Of a stretch of DNA of 64,000 nucleotides, positions 12,853 through 24,162 are shown piece after piece. Position 1 is the first letter of the stretch. Each line of letters starts with the position of its first letter. The translations under genes were made by a program, and so were the position numbers. This stretch comes from Papiliotrema nemorosa (taxonomy: Eukaryota; Basidiomycota; Tremellomycetes; Tremellales; Rhynchogastremaceae), in contig JASKOT010000044.1 in NCBI GenBank assembly GCA_032158125.1, positions 38,067-102,066 on the forward strand, written 5' to 3'. The notes beneath the pieces were generated by a model. That model was not told where the DNA came from. It saw only the letters and a list, made by a program, of their open reading frames with translations, and made no database searches.

Positions 12853-13689
12853 TCACTCCCGAGCCTTGGCTTCGAGAACGCCCTTCCACGCATCGAGCTC
12901 GTTGACTCGTTTCCACCAATCCGCCACTTTAGGGAACGAACCATCCACCAAGCCCTGGGCGTATCCAATCTTCCGTCAATTCACGAGATGCTGCTCCACT
13001 CACCGGAAGGAGGATGTTTGGGAAAGGAAGATGGAACAAGTCTACCAGGGTGGGTCTGTCTCCCCCGATCCATTCTTGTTTGTAGAGAAGACGCTCGTAC
13101 CCCTCCAATTTGCCTTTGAGCTTAGTCTCAAGCCCCTCAATCTCTGCCTTGTCGAGTTTGATCCCTCGTCTATAATCAGCAGAATCGCGCAGGTGGCATA
13201 CCGAGTTTTGAAAAAGGTCGCCATGTAGAGATCCTTGACGATCGGGTCAAAGTTTGCCGTTTCCACACTGGCCCCAATTTCAAACTTGGTAAAGTCTTCT
13301 ATGTTCTCGCTCGCCAAGGGGAAGTAGGGCGATCCGGGAGCGTACTTTGCCGCCGCGTCTGGGGTTAGTGTCTGGAAGTAAGGTAGGCGTCTCACACCTG
13401 GCAATGGCTCGCGATTCATAGATGACAAGGTTGGTCTCTTCGTCGACAGCATAAGGCATCTGGGAGAATGGTTGGTTGGCTATCCATTCGGGTTTCCGAA
13501 TCTCAAAGAGGTCTTTGACATTGTGAAGCTTGAAATCTAGTCTGAGCATTAATACATATACACGAGTTACCTTTGTTTTCGACGAGTCCCAGCGCGAGGA
13601 GAGATGCAAACACTCGGCTGGTGCACTGGCCTTAGCTGAGACTTGGCTACACTCACGGTGGAGATGATGCTTCCGTAGATGGTGAGCAT
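12853..13689 (-). CDS. Glutathione S-transferase (copy 2 of tandem pair)
   Basis: Second GST of the pair, same strand and similar architecture. ATG at 13689 (MLTIYGSIIST); exon 2 encodes the RVFASLLALGLVENK helix. The following exon has FKLHNVKDLFEIRKPEWI, then NQPFSQMPYAVDEETNLVIY with the YESRAIA turn that binds the glutathione gamma-Glu. The C-terminal domain reads ADWWKRVNELDAWKGVLEAK and stops at TGA 12853-12855. The intron positions (after the first helix, after the ESRAI turn) parallel those of copy 1, which supports tandem duplication. Substrate unknown. Confidence 0.85.
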
Positions 13690-14064
13690 AGTCAGGTATG
13701 CTTTGAGAAGTCAGAAGGGATAAGCGGACCAAGGGAGCTGGTGGATGTCCTTATACCTTGTTCCCCTGGTTCGACGTTTCACGCGCCTCGGCGATTAGTA
13801 TCTCCATCAGTCATCATTTGTCACCGGATGAGATACATGCGATGCCAGCCCTAATCATCAGGCCGACCAAACCTCAACATGCCCGAAGCCCCTGCCAATC
13901 CGTTGGGAAACGTCAGTACAGAGAATGAAAAGCGAACAAGAACCATCGGAAGTGGTCTAGAAACAGTCGGTTCGGTCGCCGGCATCTCCCGTCGGAGACT
14001 TGAAACGTGAACCACCCACCATTCCGGCGGTAAATAGCCATGGCATTCATGCAGCTCGGGTGAT
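13690..14064. other. Intergenic region
   Basis: About 375 bases between GST copy 2 (start, minus strand) and the stop of the FAD monooxygenase. Nothing recognisable; presumed GST promoter and monooxygenase 3' region. Confidence 0.5.
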
Positions 14065-15320
14065 CTATTGAGGAGGTCCACCAGCCTCACCACCCGCCAT
14101 GAGCGTCTGCATCATCTCTGTAAACGCCTCTGCCCCTCCTCGTGGTCCATAACACATTCGCAACATCTGCTCGCTCGTCTCCATCTCGTCCTTTGCTCGA
14201 AGCATCATGTCCCTCTCATAATCTCTCAACGTTGATCTGAGCGCAGCTCGGTCCAGGTCGGATGCAGATAGAAGAGGAACAAGCGCTTGACCCAGGAGGA
14301 GCGCGTCGTGAAGGGCCATGTTGACCCCTTCTCCTGAGGGCGCCATGACGTGCGCCGCGTCGCCTGTCATCAGTGTCGACTTTAATGGTCACTCACCTAT
14401 GATAGTCACCCCGGATAGATCGCTGGTCCAGGTAAGATCCGGGCTGTACGCATAGATCCTCCTCGCGACGATGCTCTCCTCCTGACTCGCCATGATGAGG
14501 TCTGCGCATCGTTCGTCCCATCCAGTGTACATTTGCTTGATAACCTCCTTCTTTCCATTCGTAGGCAAGTCCATTCGCGTGTCGTCGGTCGAGTATACCG
14601 CGGCGTATACTCTGCACCGTCCACCCGAGTTCATCTGAGGGATCAAACCTTTCCCATCTTGCAGGATCATACAAGTTCCTTTCCCAATGAACGATGCGAG
14701 ATCCGGGGTGTGGTCGGCAGGCACGATCTGCAAATCATACATTGTCAACCCGGTATAAGTAGGCGATGTAGAGTGTAACAACGGTCGAACTCTTGAGAAT
14801 GCCCCGTCGGCACCGACCAGGATCGACGTGGTAATGGTCGGTTGCGACTGGAACGTAATCTCGTAGTTGTCGTCATTGGTGGCCGAGATGTCGGTGATCT
14901 TGTGGGCCCATCTCACGGTACCTTCTTCCAACGAGTCGAGGAGTATATCCCGAAGATCAGACCTGATATCAGCCCCATCACCCCCCGTTCTCACCTATCA
15001 ATCTCGGGTCGCCCTTTCGATTCTCCCGACGAGGAAGCCTCCTCATTCTCATCGTACCACACCTTCCCCTGCGCATCCATAATCTTCATAGCCTCCGCTT
15101 CGGCACCTTGCATCTTTCCCCGAGCAGATTCCAGCAAACCCGTCTCGCGTAACGCCATTAGACCTGTTTCTTCATGCAGGTCCAAGGTACCTCCTTGGTT
15201 TCGTGAAGTAGGAGAAGGGTCGGCTTCGTAGATTACGCATTGGATATGGTGGAGTTGTAAGTATCGAGCGAGGAGGAGACCAGCCGGTCCTGCGCCAACG
15301 ATTGTGACTGTATGCGCCAT
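14065..15320 (-). CDS. FAD-dependent aromatic-ring-hydroxylase-type monooxygenase
   Basis: Flavoprotein monooxygenase of the PHBH / TetX-like class (FAD_binding_3 family). ATG at 15320. The dinucleotide-binding GxGxxG reads VTIVGAGPAGLLLARYLQLH. The DG motif region reads SILVGADGAFSRVRPLL. The second FAD motif GDAAHVMAPSGEGVNMALHD is split by an intron directly after its first Gly, near 14389. The conserved NxGGTLDLH stretch (RNQGGTLDLHEETGL) is typical of the TetX-like subgroup. TAG at 14065-14067 ends the protein after GGEAGGPPQ. No transmembrane segment. The substrate cannot be told from sequence. Placement next to two GSTs suggests a detoxification neighbourhood, but that is only inference. 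Confidence 0.82.
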
Positions 15321-15787
15321 GGTGAGGTGCGTTGCCAGGTGATCTACTTCGCGACCTCTCTTATATACCCCTCGGCCGTCTCTACTCGGCAAGATCACAC
15401 GTCTGCATCTCGGCGTCCAAGCTGGACGTGCACTGGGTGCCCGGGCTTGTGGTTGTTAAATTGCACAGACAAGGAACCTCTATGATGGTCATTCGCCGAT
15501 ACATCTGCTTCGCCACCCGCGGGTGAGAAGTATCGCCCGAGAACAGGTTTTGCACTCAGCACGGGTGTTCCGTGATCAAACTAGAGTCGGCAGCGGTAAG
15601 ATCGGGTCTCAATGCTGTTCTCACACTCGGGTCTCAGCTCAATTGAAAATGCTCATGACTCTGTTAGCAAAGGCCAGGAGCTAACCAGATGCACATTAGC
15701 GCGAAACATCCATGAGCGGCTCGATATGGTGATACATCAAATCTACCCAAATCATAACCACAGCTACTCCATACTGCCCTATCCACT
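15321..15787. other. Intergenic region
   Basis: About 470 bases between the monooxygenase start and the RPL42 stop codon. No coding or RNA feature recognised. Confidence 0.5.
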
Positions 15788-16791
<1,004 letters not shown>

Positions 16792-17143
16792 TGTGCAGAT
16801 AGACTATTGCTTGAGGATTAAGAAGAGAACGATATACCTCGACGCCAACCTTGAATCACCTCCAAAACTCACCGCCACATTCAGCTCAGAGTATCGGTGG
16901 CAAATCCCCAACCATCAGCGCCAACTATAACGCCGAGAAACTCCGCGACAAATTAGTCGCCACTTCAAGAATATCCTGTCTGCCTATTGAATTAATTGAT
17001 CCCGTTTAATCCCAAATTTGTGACCCCCCTCCCTTGCACCGTAGAATACCTCTACAACGACCCCTTGGATTGACCTTTATCCATCAAAAAGTGAGCATAC
17101 CCCAGCTAGACGTACAGAGCAGTAGACTGATTATAGAGCCACG
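16792..17143. promoter_or_regulatory. Shared divergent promoter of RPL42 and RPS18
   Basis: About 350 bases separate the two divergent ribosomal protein start codons. The middle (around 16975-17025) is AT-rich (AATTAATTGATC, TTTAATCCCAAATTTG) against a GC-richer background. A shared promoter for co-ordinated ribosomal protein expression is inferred. I cannot name a factor site with confidence. Confidence 0.55.
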
Positions 17144-17999
17144 ATGTCGTTCGCTCCTCCAGAGGCTCACCAGTCGTTCCAGGTTAGTCGAAGTTTTCGG
17201 TTTTGGTTGGTGCAGGGGAGGGAAGATGCGCAGACGACTCAAGGGATGTCGTGAGGAAGTGCTACGAAGGTGTCGATGGGAACACAAAGAGATGGTCAAT
17301 GAGGGCTGTGCGGATGGCTGTCTGGGCTGGCGCATGGATGCACGAAGAAGGGACAGGGTGTCGCGAGTCGAGAGGATATCGAAGGTGTCATGAAAGGACT
17401 GAAAGCTGACCACCGATCTCCTTGTACACCCACTCGCCCTATACCTACCCTTCACACTACAGCACATTCTCCGATTGCTCAACACCAACGTCAAGGGTGG
17501 TGGAAAGATCATGTACGCCTTGACCGAGATCAAGGGTATCGGACGACGATACGCCAACTTGGTCTGCAAAAAGGCCGATGTTGACCTCAACAAGCGGTAC
17601 GTCCTTCCCTCTTTCGTCTTTTGTATACTCATCCCAGTGCCGGAGAGCTCAACTCGGATGAGCTCGAGCGAATCGTTACCATTATGCAAAACCCCGCTCA
17701 ATTCAAAATCCCCACTTGGTTCCTCAACAGACAAAAGGACTTGACCGACGGTAAATCTTCCCACACTCTTTCCAACGCCATCGACCAGAAGCTTCGAGAC
17801 GACCTGGAGAGACTCAAGAAGATCCGATCGCACCGAGGTCTGAGACACCACTGGGGTCTCCGAGTCCGAGGTCAACACACCAAGACTACGTAAGTCAACT
17901 CGCGACGGCGCAGCCGGAGCCATCCCGAGTCATACACGATCAATGCTGACATGTAGCGGTCGACGAGTCGGAAAGTCTGTCGCTGGAAAGAAGAAGTAG
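17144..17999 (+). CDS. RPS18: 40S ribosomal protein uS13 (S18)
   Basis: Small-subunit head protein that contacts P-site tRNA and bridges to the 60S. Exons 17144-17182, 17463-17596, 17638-17889 and 17957-17999 give 155 residues. The start is [13 protein letters not shown], then [20 protein letters not shown] and [20 protein letters not shown] (helix-hairpin-helix). It continues [20 protein letters not shown] and [20 protein letters not shown], ending [12 protein letters not shown] with TAG at 17997-17999. Intron 1 (280 nt) is very long for this genome. Assignment is unambiguous. Confidence 0.97.
17183..17462 (+). other. RPS18: Long (280 nt) intron 1 of RPS18
   Basis: GT-AG intron after codon 13. 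It is several times longer than the roughly 30-60 nt introns seen in most other genes here. I found no clear C/D boxes and only weak H/ACA-like motifs, so snoRNA content is unproven. Confidence 0.5.
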
Positions 18000-18378
18000 A
18001 GCGATGGTGTGGGTGTGGTAGCGTCGAGGGTGTTTTATGCACGATATTCATTTGGCACCCCGTCAGCTCTTTGTTTCTCTGATTCTTCTCTTGATCGTAT
18101 GATGTTTGCCCTTGATCGCATGCTGCTCTGGACGAGATATGTTTGGGAATGCTGGTCGAGTCACCCGTTGCGCTCAAGGCATTGAGGAAGGGTCTGTGCG
18201 CTACAATCCACCTCACCTCGCCACAGTTCACTCTTCTACTTCTTCCTCTTCTTCTCTACTTTTTTCTCCTCTCATGAACAGTCTCCGGCTTCGATTATCC
18301 TGCCTCCTGATCATCTTCACAGCTCATGCTCTGACCTGACCGTATCCTCTACAACGCGCGAGGAGTCTGCCGTGAATC
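18000..18378. other. Intergenic region
   Basis: About 380 bases between the RPS18 stop and the FHA kinase start. Contains a CT-rich stretch around 18230-18275, likely the kinase leader. No gene seen. Confidence 0.5.
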
Positions 18379-20473
18379 ATGGCAACGACCCAACCCGCTT
18401 CACTCCCTCAAGCACCTTTGTCACCAAGCACCATCCGCATGATCAAGCTTCAAGAGGCAGCGCAAGCGGCATACAACAGAGGAGAATACCACCCTCGAGC
18501 AGGATACGATCGACGGCGAGCAGGCGGGCCATTGATCCCCGTTGGTTATCTAAGGGGGCGATATGCGGGGAGAAAGAGTGAGCTGGCACTGAACACCTCC
18601 AACGGTGACTCATGATAGGACGCATGAGGATTGCTTTGAACATGGTCTTCAAGATTGGTAGACATCACGACAAGTGGGCTCTTCTGGACGCGTCCCGAGC
18701 TCACCGCAGTGATCTCGTCCTCACCGAGATGCACATTTCCCAATTCCACCTGCGAATCTCGGCGTATATTCCGCCCCTTATCCGTACTGACCCCAGTTTC
18801 GAGACGACTGCTCCACCGTTCAGCCTTGTCGAGGTGCAAGACATCTCATCAAATGGTATCTTTGTGAATGGGGTGCACCATACCCCAACATCAGGGTCAA
18901 GATCCATCGTCCTAATCCATGGAGACACAATCAGGTTCCCCAGGCACCCAGGTGGGTGAGTTGCAACAGCACTGATGATAGAGATCCTCTTTACTTATGA
19001 GCACAATTTTGACGCCTGTGGTCCTGACATCTCGTCGCATCAACCGACCATGAGTTTTTTTCCCGACAGAGAGATGGGTCGCCATCTCCTTGTCGACAAG
19101 TACACCATCCACAATATCGTCCTCGGCTCAGGAGCTAACGGGACCGTCTATCTCGGTACGAGTCCAACCAAGCAAGTCGCTATTAAGTATTCCAAAGTAC
19201 CGAGCACGGTAGACCGGGCCAACGAGATGGACCTGCTTAGAAGCCTCAAGCACCACAACATTCAGGCCCTTCTCGATGTGGTCCCTCTCAACGGGAATAA
19301 TCTGACCATTTTGGAGCTATACTCCGGGGGAGACCTCTTTGCCTACCTCGACAAGTATGGCCCACTGACTGAAAAGGAGGTATCCTTCTTCACCTGGCAA
19401 TTGGTCAAGGGGCTGAAGTATATACACGGAAGGGGTATCGCTCATCGAGGTGAGACCCCCTTTGATGCGCCTGATGAGATATTAAACCGGAAAATATCCT
19501 CCTGGCTACTGGAGCGTGCTTCCCTCGAATAGTCGTTGTCGATTTTGGCGAGGCAGCCACGGTTGATTCGCTCTTGGATACGGTCCCTCTGGGTCAGAGA
19601 CAAGTGACCCGACCCTGGGCCATGATTGGCACCGTGACCTATCTCGCTCCAGAGATGCTGCGCCCCTCAACGGACTCCAGCTACAGTGATGGCTCTGCTG
19701 ATGGACGCAAGGAGATTGCCCAACTGTGGCTAGAGGAGTACAAGTCGACTGATATCTGGGCTCTAGCATGTGAGCAGACCCGAGGTGGCGCTGATCCAGG
19801 TGTGGTGATCAACTGCTTTCGTATGATTCACCCTTATAGCGGTGATGGCTCCTATGGCGTATCTGAGTCGATGTCCACCAGCTCTGTGCACTCCTCCGGA
19901 AACCCCACTCCCAACTCGAAGAGCGCCGTGCCAGATTCGATGTCTGATGTGCATCCTCGTCCGGGTACCGATATCGACCAAGACGAAGTGGAAGAAACAG
20001 AGCGAGAGCTTCACCCGTCGGCACCAGACAGAGCCGCCACTCATTCTGCCATTCTGCAGTGGGAGCAAGAAAGAGCGATCGAGGAAGACGAAGGGTACCC
20101 TTCAGCCGAGCAATCTACCTTGAACCAAGAGATAGCCGATTGGGAAGAAGAATGTCGCAGGGCTCTTGCCTCTTATGAGCGCTTTGTTGTAGGTGCCATG
20201 ACGAACTCACTGATGCAGAACACGTCAACCTGGACCAGTTCACAGTGGCAAGATATCAACCCAGAAGGTAAGATACGCCGAGCCGTGTGACTTATGATTT
20301 CAGTCCGAGACTTTCTACAGCGATGTCTTGAGCAGGATCCCTCTCTCCGAATGGATATTCAAGCTGTACGAGGACATCCGTGGTTGATGAACCAAAGGGC
20401 AGAGATGAGGGAGATGTACGATCAGGTGGTTCAGAAGCGTATCCCGTGGTTCCAGGGGAAGACTATCAAGTGA
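18379..20473 (+). CDS. FHA-domain serine/threonine kinase (CHK2/Rad53/Mek1 class)
   Basis: Checkpoint-type kinase. ATG 18379. An N-terminal FHA domain starts near residue 70: FKIGRHHDKW, SDLVLTEMHISQFHLRI (the phosphothreonine-binding Ser-x-x-His region) and SSNGIFVNGV. The kinase domain follows: glycine loop VLGSGANGTVYLG, VAIKYSK (Lys), HRDIKPENILLATG (catalytic loop, split by an intron), VVDFGEAA (DFG), GTVTYLAPEML (APE) and DIWALACVVINCFRMIHPY. A Ser/Asp/Glu-rich insert follows subdomain IX, then RCLEQDPSLRMDIQAVRGHP (subdomain XI). Introns: 18578-18618, 18952-18981, 19450-19478, 19770-19799 and 20268-20303, all 29-41 nt. The region before the FHA domain lacks a clear SQ/TQ cluster, so Mek1- or Dun1-like is as possible as Cds1/Rad53. 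TGA 20471-20473. Confidence 0.86.
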
Positions 20474-20775
20474 GCTAACTGCACTGTCGGGCTGATTGAA
20501 GATCGCCTTAGTCCATGCAGCATGTTCACGCCGTGTGCATCTTGAGACTCACACTATTGCAGAGCTTGTACCATCCAGGAGGTAGCACAAAGGATGCCTC
20601 CTGGAGAACAAGGCTGAAAGGACATGTCGGTGCTACAGTAGGGTGGACATCATCCAAATACTCACCAATATCTGTTGTACAGCGCTAAACTGACGCTGAA
20701 CATTGAAGACCTTGATCACGGCTGATTCCCCGCTGAGCTCTTGTATAGCCCACTCATATCAAGCCCCACTCGAAC
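20474..20775. other. Intergenic region
   Basis: About 300 bases between the FHA kinase and the small Ser-rich ORF. No feature recognised. The kinase could extend here through an intron beginning GTGAGC at its stop, but no kinase-family sequence is seen beyond. Confidence 0.4.
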
Positions 20776-21042
20776 ATGGGCTGCTCTACCTCTCGGCACA
20801 TCGAATCCCACTCATCTGCCTCTACCCCTTACTCCCCCAAATCACCTTACTCTCCAGCTTCGTCCCGGTCGAGGTTCTCCAATAGCACTATTGCGCCGAC
20901 CAAATCTTCCGTGCCTTCTTCGGCATCCAGCAGATCCAGTAGAAGCTCCGTGTCGGCTGGACGTACGCCGACTAGGTGGGGCTGGGGAAGGAGGGGCACG
21001 GCAGCGACCGATTCGACGGGTTATTCCAGCACCACGACGTAG
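20776..21042 (+). CDS. Small Ser-rich protein with MGCSTS N-terminus (hypothetical)
   Basis: Uninterrupted 88-codon ORF. It begins MGCSTSRHIESHSSASTPYS, fitting an N-myristoylation (Gly2, small residue at 6) plus palmitoylation (Cys3) signal. The rest is almost all Ser, Thr, Pro and Arg, with SPKSPYSP repeats and a GWGRRG patch. It matches no family I recognise. Low-complexity composition means the ORF could be spurious, but the in-frame acylation signal right at the ATG is suggestive. If real, a small membrane-anchored disordered protein is expected. It converges on ZNG1. Confidence 0.38.
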   Translation: MGCSTSRHIESHSSASTPYSPKSPYSPASSRSRFSNSTIAPTKSSVPSSASSRSSRSSVSAGRTPTRWGWGRRGTAATDSTGYSSTTT

Positions 21043-21166
21043 GCCGTGCTCAAGACTGTAGACTCGCGACTGTGTACGGAGGAGGGGCATGTGCGAGATA
21101 AAAGACTGCTGTATACTATGCATGGATTAGACGTGACTCATATTCTAGATGTCCAATGACTTTGAG

Positions 21167-22525
21167 TTAACTGACATTCGCCCCCAGCCCCTCGGCGAAG
21201 CGCCTCGCTCGTGGAGCTACCTCTCCTCGCTCACCCATGATCGTCAAGCGTAAAGCTACTCCTTCCAGATCGCTCGTTGCGTCCAAGGAGGGGTACCTCG
21301 TCAATTCCCATCGACCAAAAGCGTAATTCAGTATGAATGTCTCCAGGTCCTCACTCTCAGAGACGAGTCTGACAATTCCTTTGACTGGAGGTGAGCACGA
21401 TACACGCAAGGGACGGCTTACCACGGTAAATCTCAAAGTTGAGCTTCTTGAGCTGTTGTTCCAACACTTCCCTCTGGACCCCCTTGACTCCAGTCTCCAT
21501 GGTCTCGCCCTCTTCGCCACACCCACACGCCTCGCCCTCTTTATGCACATGTTGACGCTGCCTCTTTCTACTGGGCTCTTGACCGCCCAACCATACAGAC
21601 TTGGTCTCCACTTCATCGCCGTGCCATCCTCCTTCTTTCCCTACTCCATCCCAGAATGCCTTTTCATCTCCCGACTTTTCAAAGAGGGTCGTATCTAGGC
21701 CAAAGAGAATCTCGGGTTTTGGCGGGGAGTTGGGAGAAATTCTGATACGTGGCGTGGTATCGTTCAATTCACCCAAGGCGTCAAGGAGGATATCGTATTC
21801 TCTTTCGGAGACTTGGTCGTGTTTGTTGAGTAAGAGCAGGTCGGTGTATTTGGCTTGTAGCTGGGATGAGCTTTCGCAGTACGGTGGGTAAGCCAAGACT
21901 CGCCTTTGCAGAAGGAGAGGTATCTTCGTACCCCTTGAAGTTGACACAATCGATTACAGTCACCACACCGTCCAGCTTGAATCCTTCCGGTTCCAGCTGG
22001 CGTATCTGCAGTGCAAGCGTGGCCGGGAAAGCTGAACCGCTGCATGTCAGCTGGATCGAGCACGATACTGTACCTAGACTCGATGATGATTCTATCGGGA
22101 TGAAACTTGTCCCGAATCTCTATCAGGGCATTCTCGACCAACCCAACCATCGTGCAGCATCTACCATGAGCGCGGGACCAAGAGGTCGACTTACAGACAC
22201 CCGTTGAGTATCTCTGAGACTCCTGTGATGTTTGATTGTTGAGTTAGTAACGAGTCGACTGGGGTCAGCGTCACTCAGGAGGGAGGAGCACCTTCGACAT
22301 CTCCATATTCGTTTTTGAGGAGAACCACATTGTACCCCTCTGGGAGCTGCTTGAGGACGGATAGAATCGTCGTCGTTTTACCCTAGAATTAGCTCGAGTA
22401 TGTACAAGGTGTGAACCCCTTACAGCGCCTAGATATCAGCTTGAGCTAGAGTTGGTGAACCCACCCAGGAAACCGGTAAAGCAAGTCACGGGTATGGGTT
22501 TTGAGCTGGATCCCTCGGCCACCAT
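21167..22525 (-). CDS. ZNG1: CobW/COG0523 GTPase, zinc metallochaperone (ZNG1/CBWD type)
   Basis: G3E-family GTPase that transfers Zn2+ to client proteins such as methionine aminopeptidase. ATG 22525 (MVAEGSSSKPIPVTCFTGFL). The Walker A GFLGAGKTT is assembled from three exons, including a 5-nt exon at 22424-22428. The metal-binding GCLCC motif (NGCLCCTMVGLVENALIEIR) is also split by an intron. Further motifs: TVIDCVNF (switch region) and LLLLNKHDQV (base-recognition NKxD). A charged insert with HVHKEGEACGCGEEGE is His/Cys-rich and may bind metal. The C-terminal CobW_C domain has RLVSESEDLETFILNYAFGR. TAA 21167-21169. Divergent from CIA1, with a 184-bp gap. Confidence 0.92.
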
Positions 22526-22709
22526 GTTGGACTACGAGTGCTCTTGTGTATACTACAGACGACCCCCTTTCTGATCTGTCACGTCGTGTCTATCTGAGGC
22601 CGATGCTGCTTGATGGTTGAAGCTGTTTGTGGGGTGAATGGGCGAGGATGTGACTTTTCGAAATAATCAGGTTACATCACCTCTTTCATCTACACCTCAA
22701 CCTCCCCTC
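22526..22709. promoter_or_regulatory. Short divergent promoter between ZNG1 and CIA1
   Basis: Only 184 bases separate the start codons of the two divergent genes. If CIA1 starts at the in-frame ATG 22638 the gap falls to 112 bases. Shared control is inferred; no factor site is identified. Confidence 0.5.
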
Positions 22710-23961
22710 ATGGCCGAACTACAACTCGTCGCAGACCTCCCAGGTCACACTGAACCCGCATGGCAGGTGGCCTTTAACCCTACGAGAAATCTTCTTGCGA
22801 GTTGCTCGACGGACAAGACATTCCGACTGTACTCTTTCACTCCAAATTCCACCTGGCCCACGCCCAATGACCCGAAACCCGACTTTCAACTCATCGGATC
22901 CACACCCACTGAGCACAAAAAGACCATCCGGTCTATTGCCTGGGCACCTTCCGGACGTACACTCGCGACGGGTAGCTTTGATAGTACGGTCGGCGTATGG
23001 GAAGAGGTGGAAGAAGAGGACGATCCGATGGGTCAGCCCGAATGGGAGTGTGTCACCACGTTGGAAGGGCACGAGAATGAGTGTAAAGGCGTCGGATTCA
23101 GCTCTGACGGTGGACTGCTGGCTTCTTGCTCGAGGGATAAATCGGTCTGGGTCTGGGAAGGTGGGTTGAGACGAGATCCGACTGACCGTAGTCCAACCTG
23201 ACGCCGATTTCGAGTGTATCGCAGTCATGATGGAGCATTCTCAAGATGTCAAGGCCATCTCTTGGCATCCTAAAGAAGAGGTGGGTCACGTAGCATCGTG
23301 GCTGAACATAGATCCTCGCGTCGGCATCGTACGATTCGCACATACATCTCATGTTTGACGATCCGGATGGGGATTGGTGTATATTTCAAAAACTCCACCC
23401 GAAACTACCCCCATCGGCGCTGACGATACAATCCCCATCCCCTGGTCTCGTCGCTGCATTGTCGCGGACAGAAGAGGAAAAGGCGATAGAAGAGCTAGAT
23501 ATCCCACCGCTGGAAGAAGACGAAACCGTCTGGTCGCTCGCGTGGAGTCCTTGTGGTAAATACCTCGCGTCAGGAGGTGACCAGGGCGGGATACGTATAT
23601 GGAGGAGAAGGTGGGTGGACGTGCAAGTGCCGCTGATGATAGAGGGTCGAACCCGGATAGTCTCTTTGAGGAAATCATCCATACCGCTGCTCATTCCCGA
23701 TCCGTCTTCTCCCTCTCTTGGAGCGAGGGGAAAGACGGCCTGGGTTTACTCGCCTCGGCAGGGGGAGATGGGAAGATTATCATTTGGCAAATCACAGAGG
23801 GCGTGACGATCCAACCCATCGCTGCGGTGAGGGACGCACACGGGGTGAGCGATGTCAACAGTGTAGCATGGTGTACTCGCGAAGATGGTCGAGGAAAGGG
23901 GATGCTGGCCAGTTGCGGGGATGATGGGAGTGTAAAAGTGTGGAGGGTAGCCATGACATAG
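22710..23961 (+). CDS. CIA1: Cytosolic iron-sulfur assembly WD40 protein
   Basis: Seven-bladed WD40 propeller of the CIA targeting complex, which hands Fe-S clusters to cytosolic and nuclear apoproteins. The blades are visible as HTEPAWQVAFNPTRNLLASC, HKKTIRSIAWAPSGRTLATG with STVGVWE, HENECKGVGFSSDGGLLASC with DKSVWVWE, and HSQDVKAISWHPKEE. They continue with ASYDSHI, WSLAWSPCGKYLASGG with IRIWRR, SVFSLSWSEG with GKIIIWQ, and VNSVAWCTRE with GSVKVWR. TAG 23959-23961. Introns include about 30 nt after VWVWE. The start at 22710 (MAELQLVADLPGHTEPAW) fits the family; an in-frame upstream ATG at 22638 would add 24 residues. Confidence 0.93.
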
Positions 23962-24162
23962 TCGTCAATGGACATGGGTAGCGACCAGATTGAACTTTAG
24001 TGAACTGCAAACCAAACACCATAGGCTCAACCTCGCAGTGACTTTGAGTCGCTCGGGGAATCACGCTGATGCCAATTAGCCACAGTAATACGTATACGTA
24101 TTCATCATAGTGTACCTCATACATAACAGGCGGGTAGATATTATGCAAACATATGACCTAGA

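Noticed and set aside
23641..23670. tRNA-like GGTCGAACCC string
   Set aside because: Lies in the CIA1 coding region and its flanks are not complementary.
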